A stretch of DNA of 64,000 bases from Eledone cirrhosa. Lineage: Eukaryota > Mollusca > Cephalopoda > Octopoda > Eledonidae. A program made the position numbers and the translations under genes. Below are positions 1 to 12,058 of the stretch, piece after piece. The notes under the pieces were generated by a model. That model was not told where the DNA came from. It saw nothing but the letters and a program-made list of their open reading frames with translations, and did no database searches. Each line of letters starts with the position of its first letter. Position 1 is the first letter of the stretch. The stretch is taken from NCBI GenBank assembly GCA_964016885.1, contig OZ024740.1:294224525-294288524 (forward strand), written 5' to 3'.

Positions 1-789
1 GTTTACTTACTCAGCACTGAGACAAGAATAAGCTATAGCTTATATAATTTTTGCGTAGCAAACATTTGCTGAATGTGCTCATTTGCATATAGTACTAGCA
101 GTGGTACCGGGCGTTGCACGGGATAAGGTATTGTGAAATATATAACCGCCTTAGCTAAGCTTATTATTGCCACAACCACGGCTGGCAAAGAAGTAAGGGT
201 CTGGTGGTACGTAAGTAAGCAACACTGTGGCTTAAAACATGAGGAAGAAGTTGTGTGCACTTACCAACTGTTTGGGGAATGAGTGTGAGATTTGATTTGT
301 CTTGAGCAAGGGTGGCAGAATAACTGGAGGCAGCAGACAGTCAGACATACAGACAGATATTATAAGGGCGTGTTCTGGACGCGGAGCGAATTGTAGGAAG
401 TGACGTAATGCAGACAGCCAGACATACAGACAGATATTATAAGGGTGCGACGTTATATGTATGTATCTATCTAAAAAGAGAAAGACTAAGAATTATAGAG
501 AGAGATCGCTAAATCGCCTAATGCGGTCCCTAGGGCATTGAAAATTTGAAATTTTTTTGGCTCAGAACACTTCCTGAAACATAAGTTTTACATGTGTAAA
601 GTTTGAAAACAGTCGCTTGGGTGCTTCTCTAGTTTTAGGGATTCAAACTCACACACACACACAGACAGACATCCTCAGTTTTATATATATAGATAAGCTT
701 GACTGGCTAGGATTAATTATCTGTGACATTAACATAGCATGATTCATAATAGAGGTGTATATGAAGACATATATGATATGTTTATATAT
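1..789. other. gene-free stretch with a short direct repeat
   Basis: I see no gene. A block of about 37 bases at 331-367 recurs at 410-447 with two or three differences (cagacagtcagacatacag / cagacagccagacatacag, each followed by the same tail ending in ttataaggg). A CA run near 650-662 and a TA run near 683-692 follow. The segment is probably decayed repeat sequence. Confidence 0.5.
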
Positions 790-1009
790 AATGATTTCTA
801 CTATAGGCACAAGACCAGCAATTTGGGGGGAAGGGAAAGTCAAGTAAATCAACCCCAGTGTGTTACTGGTGCTTTATTTTATCGACCCCGTAAGGATGAA
901 AGGCAAAGCTAACCTTGGCTGGATTTGAACTCAGAATGCAAAGGACCATAACTCTATGCTGCAAAGCATGGTGTCTGATGCTCTGCTGATACTGCCAATC
1001 CACCACCCT
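790..1009 (-). mobile_element. tRNA-derived SINE (long variant)
   Basis: Read on the minus strand this begins with the ggtggattggcagtatc head, which contains a Pol III A-box-like stretch. A B-box-like gagttcaaat follows, then the family body (gtcgataaaataaag) and the tail (caag..tagaaatcat). It has an extra segment of about 30 bases before the tail that other copies in the window lack, so it belongs to a longer subfamily. Many substitutions suggest it is old. Confidence 0.8.
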
Positions 1010-1020
1010 TTATATATAAT

Positions 1021-1206
1021 TGTTTCTACTTTTAGCACAAGGCCAGCAATTACCCAGTGTATTACTGGTACTTTATTTTATCGACCCCGTAAGGATGAAA
1101 GGCAAAGTTGACCTCGGCGGGATTTGAACTCAGAATGGCAAGGGCCGTAACTCTATGTGTCAAAGCATGGCGTCCGACCCTCTATCGATACTGCCAATCC
1201 ACCTCC
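1021..1206 (-). mobile_element. tRNA-derived SINE
   Basis: Full-length copy of the common SINE family on the minus strand. The tail gtttctacttttagcacaa opens at 1022 and the tRNA-like head closes near 1206 (actgccaatccacctcc). It lies only about 10 bp from the previous SINE, and both are followed by the same short TATATATAAT sequence. Confidence 0.85.
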
Positions 1207-1512
1207 ATTTATATATAATAAACATTCATAAGTCTTGCTATGAACACCTCAAGCTGTGATCACGTCACAGCTATTTCAGTAGCCCTCCCTATAAGAATGA
1301 CAGAAAGGTTTCTGAATTTTATTTGTCATCTGTGATAATTAGTCATTTCTACCATTTTGTTTTCTATGGCTAGATGTCCTTCCTATCACCACCAATTTTA
1401 CAGAGTGTTTTGGATGTGTTTATTGTGTAAATCATTATGTATTCTTTTATATTTACTGGTTTCCATCATTAGATGGCAGCCATACTGAAACACTGTTTTT
1501 AAAGAATTTAGT
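1207..1512. other. unassigned unique-looking sequence
   Basis: I see no ORF, repeat unit or RNA gene here. It separates the SINE pair from the 5' truncation point of the RTE copy. Confidence 0.4.
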
Positions 1513-2797
1513 TGATCACGGCCTAGAATCAAAAGGCCTTAAAATTAACCTAGCTAAGACTAAAGTTCTAGTTTGTAAGAAAGAAAATAAGGCGGCGGTC
1601 CCCTCCGGGAAGTGGCCATGCTCAGTGTGTAGGAAAGGCGTAGGTAGAAACTCCATTTTGTGTCCCAAATGCAAAGTATGGGTGCATAAAAGATGTAGTG
1701 GGATCACAGGTAAGCTAACTAAGAACATAGATTTTACATGTGGCCGGTGCTCTGGGGCAATAAGTAGCAGCAAGTGCCCATTAAATACTAGCTCTTTCAA
1801 CTGCGCAGAGGGTTCTATAGAAATAGTGGACAGCTTCCGTTACCTGGGTGACAAAATCAGCAGTGGGGGAGGGTGCTCTGAAAGTACAGTAGCTAGAGTC
1901 AGAACTGGATGGAAAAAGTTCAGAGAGCTTATACCGCTATTAGCCGCTAAAGGGTTCTCCCTAAAAATGAAAGGCAGGTTGTACGATGCCTGCATACGAA
2001 CAGCAATGTTGCATGGCAGTGAGACCTGGGCATTGTGTGCAGAGGATATACGCAGACTAGAGAGGAACGAAGCTTGCATGCTCCGCTGGATGTGTAATAG
2101 TAATATACGTGAACGGCAAAGCATAAACGAACTAAGGAAAAAATTAGAAATAAGAGGGATCAGATGTTGTTTACTTGAGAGAAGGCTACGTTGGTATGGT
2201 CACGTGATGCGCATGAAGGACGATAGCTGTATAACAAAGTGCAGGGCAATAAAGATAGACGGTAGCCACGGAATAGGCAGACCCAGAAAAACCTGGGACG
2301 AGCTGATAAATTCCGACCTCACACACTTACACCTCACCAAGACAATGTCACTGAACCGAGACCTTTGGCGGTACTCAGTAATAGAGAAGACCCGCCTTAC
2401 CTAAATACAAAGTAAAACCTACTACAGTCAGTAGGCATCTCTAACAAAATACACCCCCGTCCCACCTCCCCCACCCCATCTACACCGCCCCTTTCAATGT
2501 AAAGTTATGTTGGTGCCACAACATCCAGGCCGAAACAAATGAGATCGTGTAGGTGTCACGTCAAAAAAACACACAGTTCACGCTGTAATGTGGCTGTGTA
2601 GGCAACACGGTAAAAACCTCCCAGCCCCACACTGTAAATGTGGTTGGTGTTAGGAAGGGCATCCAGCTGTAGAAAACCCGCTAGATAGTCCTATGCGAGC
2701 AAGATAACCACTCTTGCCTCAAGTGGGAAAACCCCCGTCCAAACCCATGTAAGCGTGGAACACGGACGTTAAACGATGATGATGATGATGATGATAT
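1513..2797 (+). mobile_element. 5'-truncated RTE-type LINE with (GAT)n tail
   Basis: The element starts abruptly inside the region just after the reverse transcriptase active site (cacggcctagaatc). It runs through the end of ORF2 at 2404 and a 3' UTR of about 370 bp, and ends in (gat)n at 2776-2796. The 3' UTR closes with the phrase gcgtggaacacggacgttaa, shared with the copies at 40.1 kb and 52.8 kb. A 5' truncation is the usual result of target-primed reverse transcription. By eye it is nearly identical to the copy ending at 52798, so it is a recent insertion. Confidence 0.85.
1517..2404 (+). pseudogene. RTE ORF2 C-terminal part (PHD-like finger plus C-terminal domain)
   Basis: This frame is open from the truncation point to the taa at 2402-2404, and it is only the C-terminal third of an RTE polyprotein. 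First comes the thumb-like stretch (GLKINLAKTKVLV). A C4HC3 zinc finger follows with spacing C-x2-C-x10-C-x2-C-x4-H-x2-C-x14-C-x2-C. The last part is the domain typical of RTE-clade LINEs, with MLHGSETWAL, LRWMCNSNIRERQS, RRLRWYGHVMRM and GRPRKTWDEL. With the reverse transcriptase core and endonuclease missing it cannot act alone. I call it a truncated copy rather than a gene because 5' truncation explains its start, and no promoter or upstream methionine context is visible. Confidence 0.85.
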
Positions 2798-3132
2798 CAA
2801 CTGCAGTACTTACTTTTTTTTAGTTCTGGTATTTATTTTATCTCTAAATCCCTGGGTTACAGGACATAAACAAACAATAAATACTAACATGGACACACAC
2901 CCATATATACATATATATATGTAGCAACACAATAGTCATTTTTAATAATACTTTTGATAGTAAACCTGCATATATATCATACCTGATACATAACATCACA
3001 AAATTCAACTGCGTATTCGTGTATTACTGCTCATTTTCTATGTGATCAGAGTAAATCACTTACCCAAGGAACCATCACAGCATTTGCCTTGCTATACATA
3101 TATGTGTGTGGTGTGTGTGTATGTGTGTATAG
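2798..3132. other. AT-rich gap with TA/GT microsatellites
   Basis: There is no coding signal. A short ACACAC/TATATA run lies at 2895-2930 and a GTGTGT run at 3105-3128. The rest is unassigned AT-rich DNA. Confidence 0.4.
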
Positions 3133-3320
3133 TAGGTGTCACTGCAAAAAGTGCCCAACACACACTGTAAATGTGGTTGATGTTAGAGAGGGCATCCATC
3201 CATAGAAACCAAGCCCAAACCAGTTGTGTATGAGCAAAACCCAGTCATCTGACCTGGCTTGTCTCACAGTGCTAGCATGGAAAATGGATGTTAAAAGGTG
3301 ATGATGATGATGATGATGAC
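3133..3320 (+). mobile_element. solo RTE 3' UTR tail
   Basis: Only the last 190 bases of an RTE element are present: gtaggtgtcactgcaaaaag, the block containing gagggcatccatcca, the end block tgctagcatggaaaatggat, then (gat)n at 3300-3318. Such very short copies are extreme 5' truncations. The end motif matches the subfamily at 60.0 and 62.5 kb (gctagc) rather than the one at 2.7 and 52.8 kb (gcgtgg). Confidence 0.8.
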
Positions 3321-3697
3321 ATGATGAGCATTTGCATGGTTTCTGTCTACCAAATTTCACTCACAAGGAATTTATTAATCTAAGGTTAAAGTAGAAGACC
3401 CTCGCCCAAATTTCAGGTTCAGTCACACAATGAGACAGAAACTAAAACAATGAGGCTGCACAGTCAACTCCTTAACCCCACGACTTTGCCTGCATTTATA
3501 TAATAGACAGTAATAAAGGAAGTAAAAACTATATTTTAACTGATTTATATTCCATTTGTTCATGTTATGACATGTACTTCAAAATATTTATTGCTTGAAA
3601 TTTTTAAATTACTTGAAATTTTTAAAAGTTGGTCACCTGCATTTCCGTTTCCTGATAACAGAATAACTACCAAATTTTCTCATTAGAAAGTAACGAG

Positions 3698-6600
3698 ACA
3701 CATTATATAGTGTAATCTATGATATATCTTCTAAGACAAATTATATAATTGTTTCTACTTTTGGCACAAGGTCACCAATCATCCCAGTGCATTACCAGTG
3801 TTTTATTTTATCGACTCTGTGAGGATGAAAGGCAAAGTTAATCTTGGCAGGATTTGAACTCAGACACATTATACAATGTAGTCTAAGCTATATCTTCTCA
3901 GATATATCTTCTAAGGCACATTATATAATGTAGTCTAAGCTATATCTTCTAAGACACATTATACAATGTAGTCTAAGCTATATCTCCTAAGACACATTAT
4001 ATAATGTAGTCTAAGCTATATCTTCTAAGACACATTATACAATGTAGTCTAAGCTATATCTTCTAAGACACATTATAAAATGTAGTCTAAGCTATATCTT
4101 CTAAGACACATTATACAATGTAGTCTAAGCTATATCTCCTAAGACACATTATATAATGTAGTCTAAGCTACATCTTCTAAGACACATTATACAATGTAAT
4201 CTAAGCTATATCTCCTAAGACATATTATATAATGTAGTCTAAGCTACATCTTCTAAGACACATTATACAATGTAGTCTAAGCTATATCTTCTAAGACACA
4301 TTATACAATGTAGTCTAAGCTACATCTTCTAAGACACATTATACAATGTAGTCTAAGCTATATCTCCTAAGACACATTATATAATGTAGTCTAAGCTACA
4401 TCTTCGAAGACACATTATACAATGTAGTCTAAGCTATATCTCCTAAGACACATTATATAATGTAGTCTAAGCTACATCTTCTAAGACACATGTAGTTTAA
4501 GCTATATCTTCTAAGACACATTATACAATGTAGTCTAAGCTATATCTTCTAAGACATATTATACAATGTAGTCTAAGCTATATCTTCTAAGACACATTAT
4601 ACAATGTAGTCTAAGCTATATTTTCTAAGACACATTATATAATGAAGCCTAAGCTATATCTTCTAAGTCACATTATACAATGTAGTCTAAGCTATATCTT
4701 CTCAGATATATCTTCTAAGGCACATTATATAATGTAGTCTAAGCTATATCTTCTAAGACACATTATACAATGTAGTCTAAGCTATATCTCCTAAGACACA
4801 TTATATAATGTAGTCTAAGCTATATCTTCTAAGACACATTATACAATGTAGTCTAAGCTATATCTTCTAAGACACATTATAAAATGTAGTCTAAGCTATA
4901 TCTTCTAAGACACATTATACAATGTAGTCTAAGCTATATCTCCTAAGACACATTATATAATGTAGTCTAAGCTACATCTTCTAAGACACATTATACAATG
5001 TAGTCTAAGCTATATCTCCTAAGACATATTATATAATGTAGTCTAAGCTACATCTTCTAAGACACATTATACAATGTAGTCTAAGCTATATCTTCTAAGA
5101 CACATTATACAATGTAGTCTAAGCTACATCTTCTAAGACACATTATACAATGTAGTCTAAGCTATATCTCCTAAGACACATTATATAATGTAGTCTAAGC
5201 TACATCTTCGAAGACACATTATACAATGTAGTCTAAGCTATATCTTCTAAGACACATTATACAATGTAGTCTAAGCTATATCTCCTAAGACTCATTATAT
5301 AATGTAGTCTAAGCTACATCTTCTAAGACACATTATATAATGTAGTCTAAGCTATATCTCCTAAGACACATTATATAATGTAGTCTAAGCTACATATTCT
5401 AAGACACATTATACAATGTAGTCTAAGCTACATCTTCTAAGACACATTATACAATGTAGTCTAAGCTATATCTCCTAAGACACATTATATAATGTAGTCT
5501 AAGCTACATCTTCGAAGACACATTATACAATGTAGTCTAAGCTATATCTTCTAAGACACATTATACAATGTAGTCTAAGCTATATTTTCTAAGACACATT
5601 ATATAATGAAGCCTAAGCTATATCTTCTAAGTCACATTATACAATGTAGTCTAAGCTATATCTTCTCAGATATATCTTCTAAGGCACATTATATAATGTA
5701 GTCTAAGCTATATCTTCTAAGACACATTATACAATGTAGTCTAAGCTATATCTTCTAAGACACATTATAAAATGTAGTCTAAGCTATATCTTCTAAGACA
5801 CATTATACAATGTAGTCTAAGCTATATCTCCTAAGACACATTATATAATGTAGTCTAAGCTACATCTTCTAAGACACATTATACAATGTAGTCTAAGCTA
5901 TATCTCCTAAGACATATTATATAATGTAGTCTAAGCTACATCTTCTAAGACACATTATACAATGTAGTCTAAGCTATATCTTCTAAGACACATTATACAA
6001 TGTAGTCTAAGCTACATCTTCTAAGACACATTATACAATGTAGTCTAAGCTATATCTCCTAAGACACATTATATAATGTAGTCTAAGCTACATCTTCGAA
6101 GACACATTATACAATGTAGTCTAAGCTATATCTTCTAAGACACATTATACAATGTAGTCTAAGCTATATCTCCTAAGACTCATTATATAATGTAGTCTAA
6201 GCTACATCTTCTAAGACACATTATATAATGTAGTCTAAGCTATATCTCCTAAGACACATTATATAATGTAGTCTAAGCTACATCTTCTAAGACACATGTA
6301 GTTTAAGCTATATCTTCTAAGACACATTATACAATGTAGTCTAAGCTATATCTTCTAAGACACATTATACAATGTAGTCTAAGCTATATTTTCTAAGACA
6401 CATTATATAATGAAGCCTAAGCTATATCTTCTAAGACACATTATACAATGTAGTCTAAGCTATATCTTCTAAGACACATTATATAATGAAGCCTAAGCTA
6501 TATCTTCTAAGACACATTATACAATGTAGTCTAAGCTATATCTCCTAAGACACATTATATAATGTAGTCTAAGCTATATCTCCTAAGACACATTATACAA

Positions 6601-7929
6601 TGTAGTCTAAGCTATATCTTCTAAGACACATTATACAATGTAGTCTAAGCTATATCTCCTAAGACACATTATACAATGTAGTCTAAGCTATATCTTCTAA
6701 GACACATTATACAATGTAGTCTAAGCTATATCTTCTAAGACACATTATACAATGTAGTCTAAGCTATATCTCCTAAGACTCATTATATAATGTAGTCTAA
6801 GCTACATCTTCTAAGACACATTATATAATGTAGTCTAAGCTATATCTCCTAAGACACATTATATAATGTAGTCTAAGCTACATATTCTAAGACACATTAT
6901 ACAATGTAGTCTAAGCTACATCTTATATGACACATTATACAATGTAGTCTAAGCTATATCTTCTAAGACACATTATATAATGTAGTCTAAGCTATATCTT
7001 CTAAGACACATTATACAATGTAGTCTAAGCTATATCTTCTAAGACACATTATACAATGTAGTCTAAGCTATATCTCCTAAGACACATTATATAATGTAGT
7101 CTAAGCTACATCTTCTAAGACACATTATACAATGTAGTCTAAGCTACATCTTCTAAGACACATTATACAATGTAGTCTAAGCTATATCTTCTAAGACACA
7201 TTATACAATGTAGTCTAAGCTATATCTCCTAAGACACATTATATAATGTAGTCTAAGCTACATCTTCTAAAACACATTATACAATGTAGTCTAAGCTATA
7301 TCTCCTAAGACACATTATATAATGTAGTCTAAGCTACATATTCTAAGACACATTATACAATGTAGTCTAAGCTATATCTTCTAAGACACATTATACAATG
7401 TAGTCTAAGCTATATCTTCTAAGACACATTATACAATGTAGTCTAAGCTATATCTTCTAAGACACATTATACAATGAAGTCTAAGATATATCTTCTCAGA
7501 TATATCATCTAAGACACATTATACAATGTAGTCTAAGATATATCTTCTCAGACACATTATACAATGTAGTCTAAGCTATATCTCCTAAGGCACATTATAT
7601 AATGTAGTCTAAGCTACATCTTCTAAGACACATTATACAATGTAGTCTAAGCTATATCTTCTAAGACACATTATACAATGTAGTCTAAGCTATATCTCCT
7701 AAGACACATTATATAATGTAGTCTAAGCTATATTTCCTAAGACACATTATATAATGTAGTCTAAAATATATCTACTAAGACACATTATACAATGTAGTCT
7801 AAAATATAACTTCTAAGACACATTATACAATGTAGTCTAAAATATATCTTCTAAGACACTTTATATAATGTAGTCTAAGACACATTATATAATGTAGTTT
7901 AAGATATATCTTCTAAGACATATTATATT
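3698..7929. repeat. 38-bp satellite/minisatellite array, about 107 copies
   Basis: A tandem array with a 38-base unit built from gacacattatacaatgtag followed by tctaagctatatcttctaa. Two alternating variants are visible: acaatgtag with ctcc, and ataatgtag with acatcttc, giving a partial 76-bp dimer order. The ataa variant contains the perfect palindrome acattatataatgt. A marker unit (ttctcagatatatcttctaa, then ggcac) recurs at about 3901, 4704 and 5669, so blocks of about 0.8-0.96 kb have been duplicated within the array. The array shows no spacer sequences or long ORF. Confidence 0.95.
3740..3865 (-). mobile_element. SINE nested in the satellite
   Basis: A minus-strand SINE fragment starting with the tail gtttctacttttggcacaa and stopping at gatttgaactcag, so the tRNA-like 5' part is missing. 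Satellite-like sequence lies on both sides: tctatgatatatcttctaag at 3718 on the left and the array proper from 3866. It therefore sits inside, or at the very edge of, the array. Confidence 0.8.
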
Positions 7930-8217
7930 GCCGTTTTAACACCATTGCCAAGATCCAAAGTGAATCACAGAAGGTTCTTGACTTACTTATGGATAACAAC
8001 TTCCAGGCCGGATTCCAAAAATGGCAGGAACATTGGCACCAATGCATTGCTGTGGAAGGTAACTATTTTGAGGGAGAGGGTGTTAAAACTTGGGTAAATA
8101 TATTAATTTTTTTAAACATAACTAGTCCGTGGAACTTTTTGATATCACCTTGTATGTCCTTTTTTTTTTTAAATAGTGGAGTGTATTTTGCTGCTGTTTC
8201 TAATGGCTGAATGGCCA
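7930..8217 (+). pseudogene. mariner transposase C-terminal relic
   Basis: The frame from 7989 reads DNNFQAGFQKWQEHW then CIAVEGNYFEGEG. This matches the usual end of mariner-family transposases (F-x-KWQ-x2-W-x2-C followed by G-x-YFEG). Just downstream, ggaactttttgatatcacct looks like the terminal inverted repeat of such an element, and a similar sequence ends the mariner relic at 45.6 kb. The catalytic core (two Asp and a third acidic residue) is absent, so this is a 3' remnant. The left end abuts the satellite. Confidence 0.75.
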
Positions 8218-8943
8218 CACAGAAGCTTTGCCATGTAAGATGATATCATGGTATGTAAAGTCTTCTCAGATACCTTTTTCCTTACAAATAACATCTAGCA
8301 AAACTTATTACTCTAATACTCCATTAAAATAAGATTTGATTTACTCTCTGGTGTAGTGAGGGAATTGGCCATGTCGTATTCACTTGCAATTGAGTATAAC
8401 TTGGTAGAATGTACAATGCTAAGTGTTTTAAGTCTTAAGGCCATCAATAGCTGACACAGACACCCTCTTGAGCATTTCGCTTGTGATGCAATGAAAGATC
8501 CAGTACGTAGCAGCTGGAAAGAGAAGAGGAAGAGAATTGTGTCAGCTCTAGACTGGCACTTTCTTTATCAATCCCTGAAGGATAAAAGCAAAGTGAAACT
8601 TGGTGAGATTTGAACTCAGAAAACAAAGGCCTGGATTAAATATTCAATGTTCTCATGACTCTGTTAAATTGGCCACATTACAACATATATCAATGGAGTA
8701 TTAATAACATTATCATACAAATAGTGCCAAGTGTTCAAAATTTCAAAATGGTCAACACACATCATAAATGATTGCCATATTCAATTAATATAGTAAATTT
8801 AAGAAGGGTCCTGGTTTATGTAAACATAATGCATCTTTAGAGTTTATACACCTCTTAATACATCAAATTCTAACTTTTCATTTATGGCATTTATAGTCCT
8901 TTTCTTTATACCCAGGTCTGTCCTCCTTTACTCCTTCCTGCAT
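8218..8943. other. gene-free stretch with a decayed SINE piece
   Basis: No gene is visible. At about 8555-8640 a diverged minus-strand SINE fragment can be read (ctttatcaatccctgaagga and gagatttgaactcagaa). Nothing else could be assigned. Confidence 0.45.
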
Positions 8944-9306
8944 TTTTTTCATTACTTAATTTATTTTTTATTTTTTTATTTTTTTATTTTTTTATTTTTT
9001 TATTTTTTTTATTTTTTTATTTTTTTATTTTTTTATTTTTTTATTTTTTTATTTTTTTATTTTTTTATTTTTTTATTTTTTTATTTTTTTATTTTTTTAT
9101 TTTTTTATTTTTTTATTTTTTTATTTTTTTATTTTTTTATTTTTTAATTTTTTAATTTTTTTATTTTTTTATTTTTTTATTTTTTAATTTTTTTTTTTAT
9201 TTATTTTTTTTTATTTTTTTATTTTTTTATTTTTTATTTTTTTTTTTTTTTTTTTTATTTTTTTTTTTTTATATTTTTTATTTATTTTATTTTTTTATTT
9301 TTTTTA
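8944..9306. repeat. (ATTTTTTT)n octamer array
   Basis: About 45 tandem copies of the octamer ATTTTTTT, regular from about 8966 to 9180 and then degenerating into longer T runs up to 9306. The 87-residue Phe/Leu/Ile/Tyr frame over it is an artefact of the repeat. Confidence 0.95.
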
Positions 9307-9479
9307 TCTCGGGTTCCAAATAATAGAGGTAAGCAGTGGAGAGTTGGACATTTGCTTAAATTCTTATAAGCGGGGGAGGGGGTAAACGAAGGGGTCGGTA
9401 AATGTATAGTGTATGTTTGTAAATTTCTTTTAATGTTCATTTTTATCATATATAATGTTTTTTAATGTAAAATACAATT
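9307..9479. other. short G-rich unassigned stretch
   Basis: It contains gcgggggagggggtaaacga and similar G-rich segments between AT-rich DNA. A related G-rich patch lies at 9770-9830. No gene is seen. Confidence 0.3.
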
Positions 9480-9490
9480 ATTATTAGATT

Positions 9491-9677
9491 AGGCGGTGGA
9501 TTGGCAGTATCGGTAGAGGGTCGGACACCATGCTTTGATGCATAGAGTTACGGCCCTTGCCATTCTGAGTTCAAATCCCGCCAAGGTTAACTTTGCCTTT
9601 CACCCTTACGGGGTCGATAAAATAAAGTACCAGTAATGCACTGGGTAATTGCTGGCCTTGTGTCAAAAGTAGAAACA
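9491..9677 (+). mobile_element. full-length tRNA-derived SINE with target duplication
   Basis: The head (aggcggtggattggcagtat), B-box-like gagttcaaatcccgcc, body gtcgataaaataaag and tail tagaaaca are all present. An 11-base direct repeat, attattagatt, flanks it at 9480-9490 and 9678-9688, as expected for LINE-driven insertion. It is among the best-preserved copies here. Confidence 0.9.
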
Positions 9678-9688
9678 ATTATTAGATT

Positions 9689-10693
9689 CTCCAGCTGCTG
9701 TATCAATGTGAATCACTTACAATAAACTTTTGCCGGAGATAGATTAACAAAATGTAATAAGCAAGGGTGGGGGTGGAATAAAAGAAGGGCGGAGGTTCCA
9801 AAAAATAATAAGAGGTAGTGGGGGGGCGGTATTCATGACCGGAGAGCGGTTGTGGTAATTATGAATGTATTTAATGATCAATATATCTGTAACAGATTTC
9901 TGTCTAATGATGACAAAGTAAACAACAGGTGTTTTTCTAGCCAGGGAGAATCACAGGTGACTCTGGTATAAAAACCAATCATGCATGATCTCTCACAACT
10001 ATATGTGGTATTTTGCATGTGATATTTGACATCAAGTTGTGGTTAGCAGTCATCTCAAATCCTAAATGTTGCATACACACTCACATACAGGCACATATTT
10101 CACTTTCCTTTCTGATCTGAAATGACATATACCTATTCCTATAAAGTGCAGTGGAAACCTTTCTGAATTGGTGGGGGGACCAAATTTGGTCAATTTAGTT
10201 GTAGTGATTAGTTTAGCTCTTTGCACTCTAAAATTGTCAGAAAATGCAATTTGAGTCCAAGCAGGTCATATTACATTTGTAGCTTTCAATAATTATAAAG
10301 GGATTATAGCAAAATAACCTATGAAATCTGTCTCTGAATACACATACTAGCAATTGGTAAATAGTGATATGTGGAGAAAAAGTTAGGACATGACAAAAAA
10401 ATTTACTATTAAGCTTAACATAATATATCACACTGTTATCATCAGATATTAACCAAGATATAAAAAAAAACCTTGATATGCGATAAACATAACATGTACA
10501 TAAATTGTAGAGCATATACAAATAGATGTGTATTTTGGTAGTTTGGGGAGAAAAATATAATTATTGGGAGGCAGAGTATTCCCTCCTCCCGTTCCACCAC
10601 CCCAGCCTATAAATACTTTTAATACTACTATTGCCTGTCATTTGAATGTTATCATTCCATGTAATCATATTTGTTATTGAAGCTTATAAAAAC
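9689..10693. other. gene-free AT-rich stretch
   Basis: About 1 kb without a recognisable gene or repeat family, apart from G-rich patches near 9765-9835 and 10560-10610. The small minus-strand frame at 10237-10521 has no recognisable motif. Confidence 0.4.
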
Positions 10694-11640
10694 TTATAAT
10701 CTAAACGATGTATTATTGTTTTTGGTGTATTTTTCCTGCCTTCCACACATATATTTTCGTTTCATAATTTCCATTGCTTTTAATAACCTTATTTCATCTG
10801 TCAACAAACTTATAATTGCTATGTTTATAAAATTCCTTATGTTTTGATGTGAAATAGAAGACACTCTTTTTTTTCTTCTCTCTTGGTGTAAATCCATAAA
10901 AATTATTTTGTAGACTCCTAAACAAATGATAATCTGAAGGAGCAAGCTGGGTAAAGCAATTTTAACCAGCTGATTTCTTTTATAACATCCTTTGTTACTT
11001 GTGCAATATGAGGATGGAAATTACCATGATGGTGAATGACCTTTTATCTGTTCATTAAAGATGGGGTTTTTTGGTCCAAAGTTGTTTTCAAACATTTTTA
11101 TTGTTTTATTACTGTTACTAAAAGTTCATAAACAATTATTCCTTGAATATCCTATCACACCCTTGGGATCTTCCTTGGATGTAGGTCCAGCCTCAGCTGC
11201 TGGATAGGTCAATTTACCTCAACTAAGCCACTAACGATGGTGTTTAACATTGTAATAAATTATCCATTTCTCATTCTAAGTAACAACCCTGTCCAAAAAA
11301 GACACTTGAAATTGTTGTGTATGCAGTGCCTCTCAGTAATCAACATTTTGTTGTTAAGACAAGTCGTGTGGCACCCATTTTCCAAATTATAAATTTTTTC
11401 CAAGTCTTTCAGTTTACGTAGCGCATCTCTGTGGTTAAGATTGAAATGTCCACTGAATTCCCTTGCTGTAATAGTACAATTTTCCACAACAGCCATTTCT
11501 TGTGCCTCTGTGTCAAATCCATTTGGACAACCCTCTCTTGGTAAAGTTTCCATTTTTTAAATGACCTCCTACATGTTCTTTCCCATATTAACATCATAAA
11601 TACCCAGGATGGATGCTGCTGCTGACCTCTGTTGACACAA
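10694..11640 (-). pseudogene. decayed mariner-type transposase
   Basis: Translation of the minus strand in shifting frames gives mariner landmarks in the right order. The N-terminal part (near 11597-11260) has EREGCPN-like and LNHRDALRKLKDLEKIY segments, which suggest the helix-turn-helix region. About 10,880-10,965 reads LAPSDYHLFRSLQNN, the strongly conserved motif near the third catalytic residue. After it come FYGFTPRE and a tail near 10700 resembling the usual KWQ..I..NGQY end. Many stops and frameshifts show it is dead. I saw no clear terminal inverted repeats, so the element limits are uncertain. Confidence 0.7.
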
Positions 11641-12058
11641 CAACTATGAATGTGTTCTTTAGTCAGAATATGTTGTCCATTTGAAAGTATTCTTGTGACT
11701 AATGTTCTAATAATCTGAAAGAAGAAAAAGTAATATTTATGATTACATAACTAAACATTAGATAAAGATAGAAATATAATAAATCTTATTCAACATCTTT
11801 GGTTTAGAAATCAAACAGAACTTTTGTTCCAGCCTGATAAGATAGTAGAGTAATAAAAGTAAAGGGTGAAATAGTTTTAGACAACAAACAAAAAGCATTT
11901 TAAGGCCATATTCTCTGTTAAAACAGAGCTTAGTCTTGTTGGCCTGTCACTTAACCTCTCACCCAATCATTTTCATCCTTCATCAGCACAGGACCCAGTC
12001 ATCTCATTGTGTTTCTCTTTACAACAATTTTCATTAGTTCTATCCCCAATCATTCCTT
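11641..12058. other. gene-free gap
   Basis: AT-rich sequence between the mariner relic and the LINE fragment. I see nothing assignable in it. Confidence 0.4.

Noticed and set aside
3698..7929. CRISPR-like regular repeats of 38 bp
   Set aside because: The units are directly adjacent with no spacers and the genome is clearly animal. It is a satellite.
8884..9147. 87-residue hydrophobic frame resembling a membrane protein
   Set aside because: It is a translation of the ATTTTTTT octamer array.
9491..9677. tRNA gene (A and B boxes present)
   Set aside because: The tRNA-like head lacks a proper cloverleaf and continues into a SINE body; the same holds for the other SINE copies.
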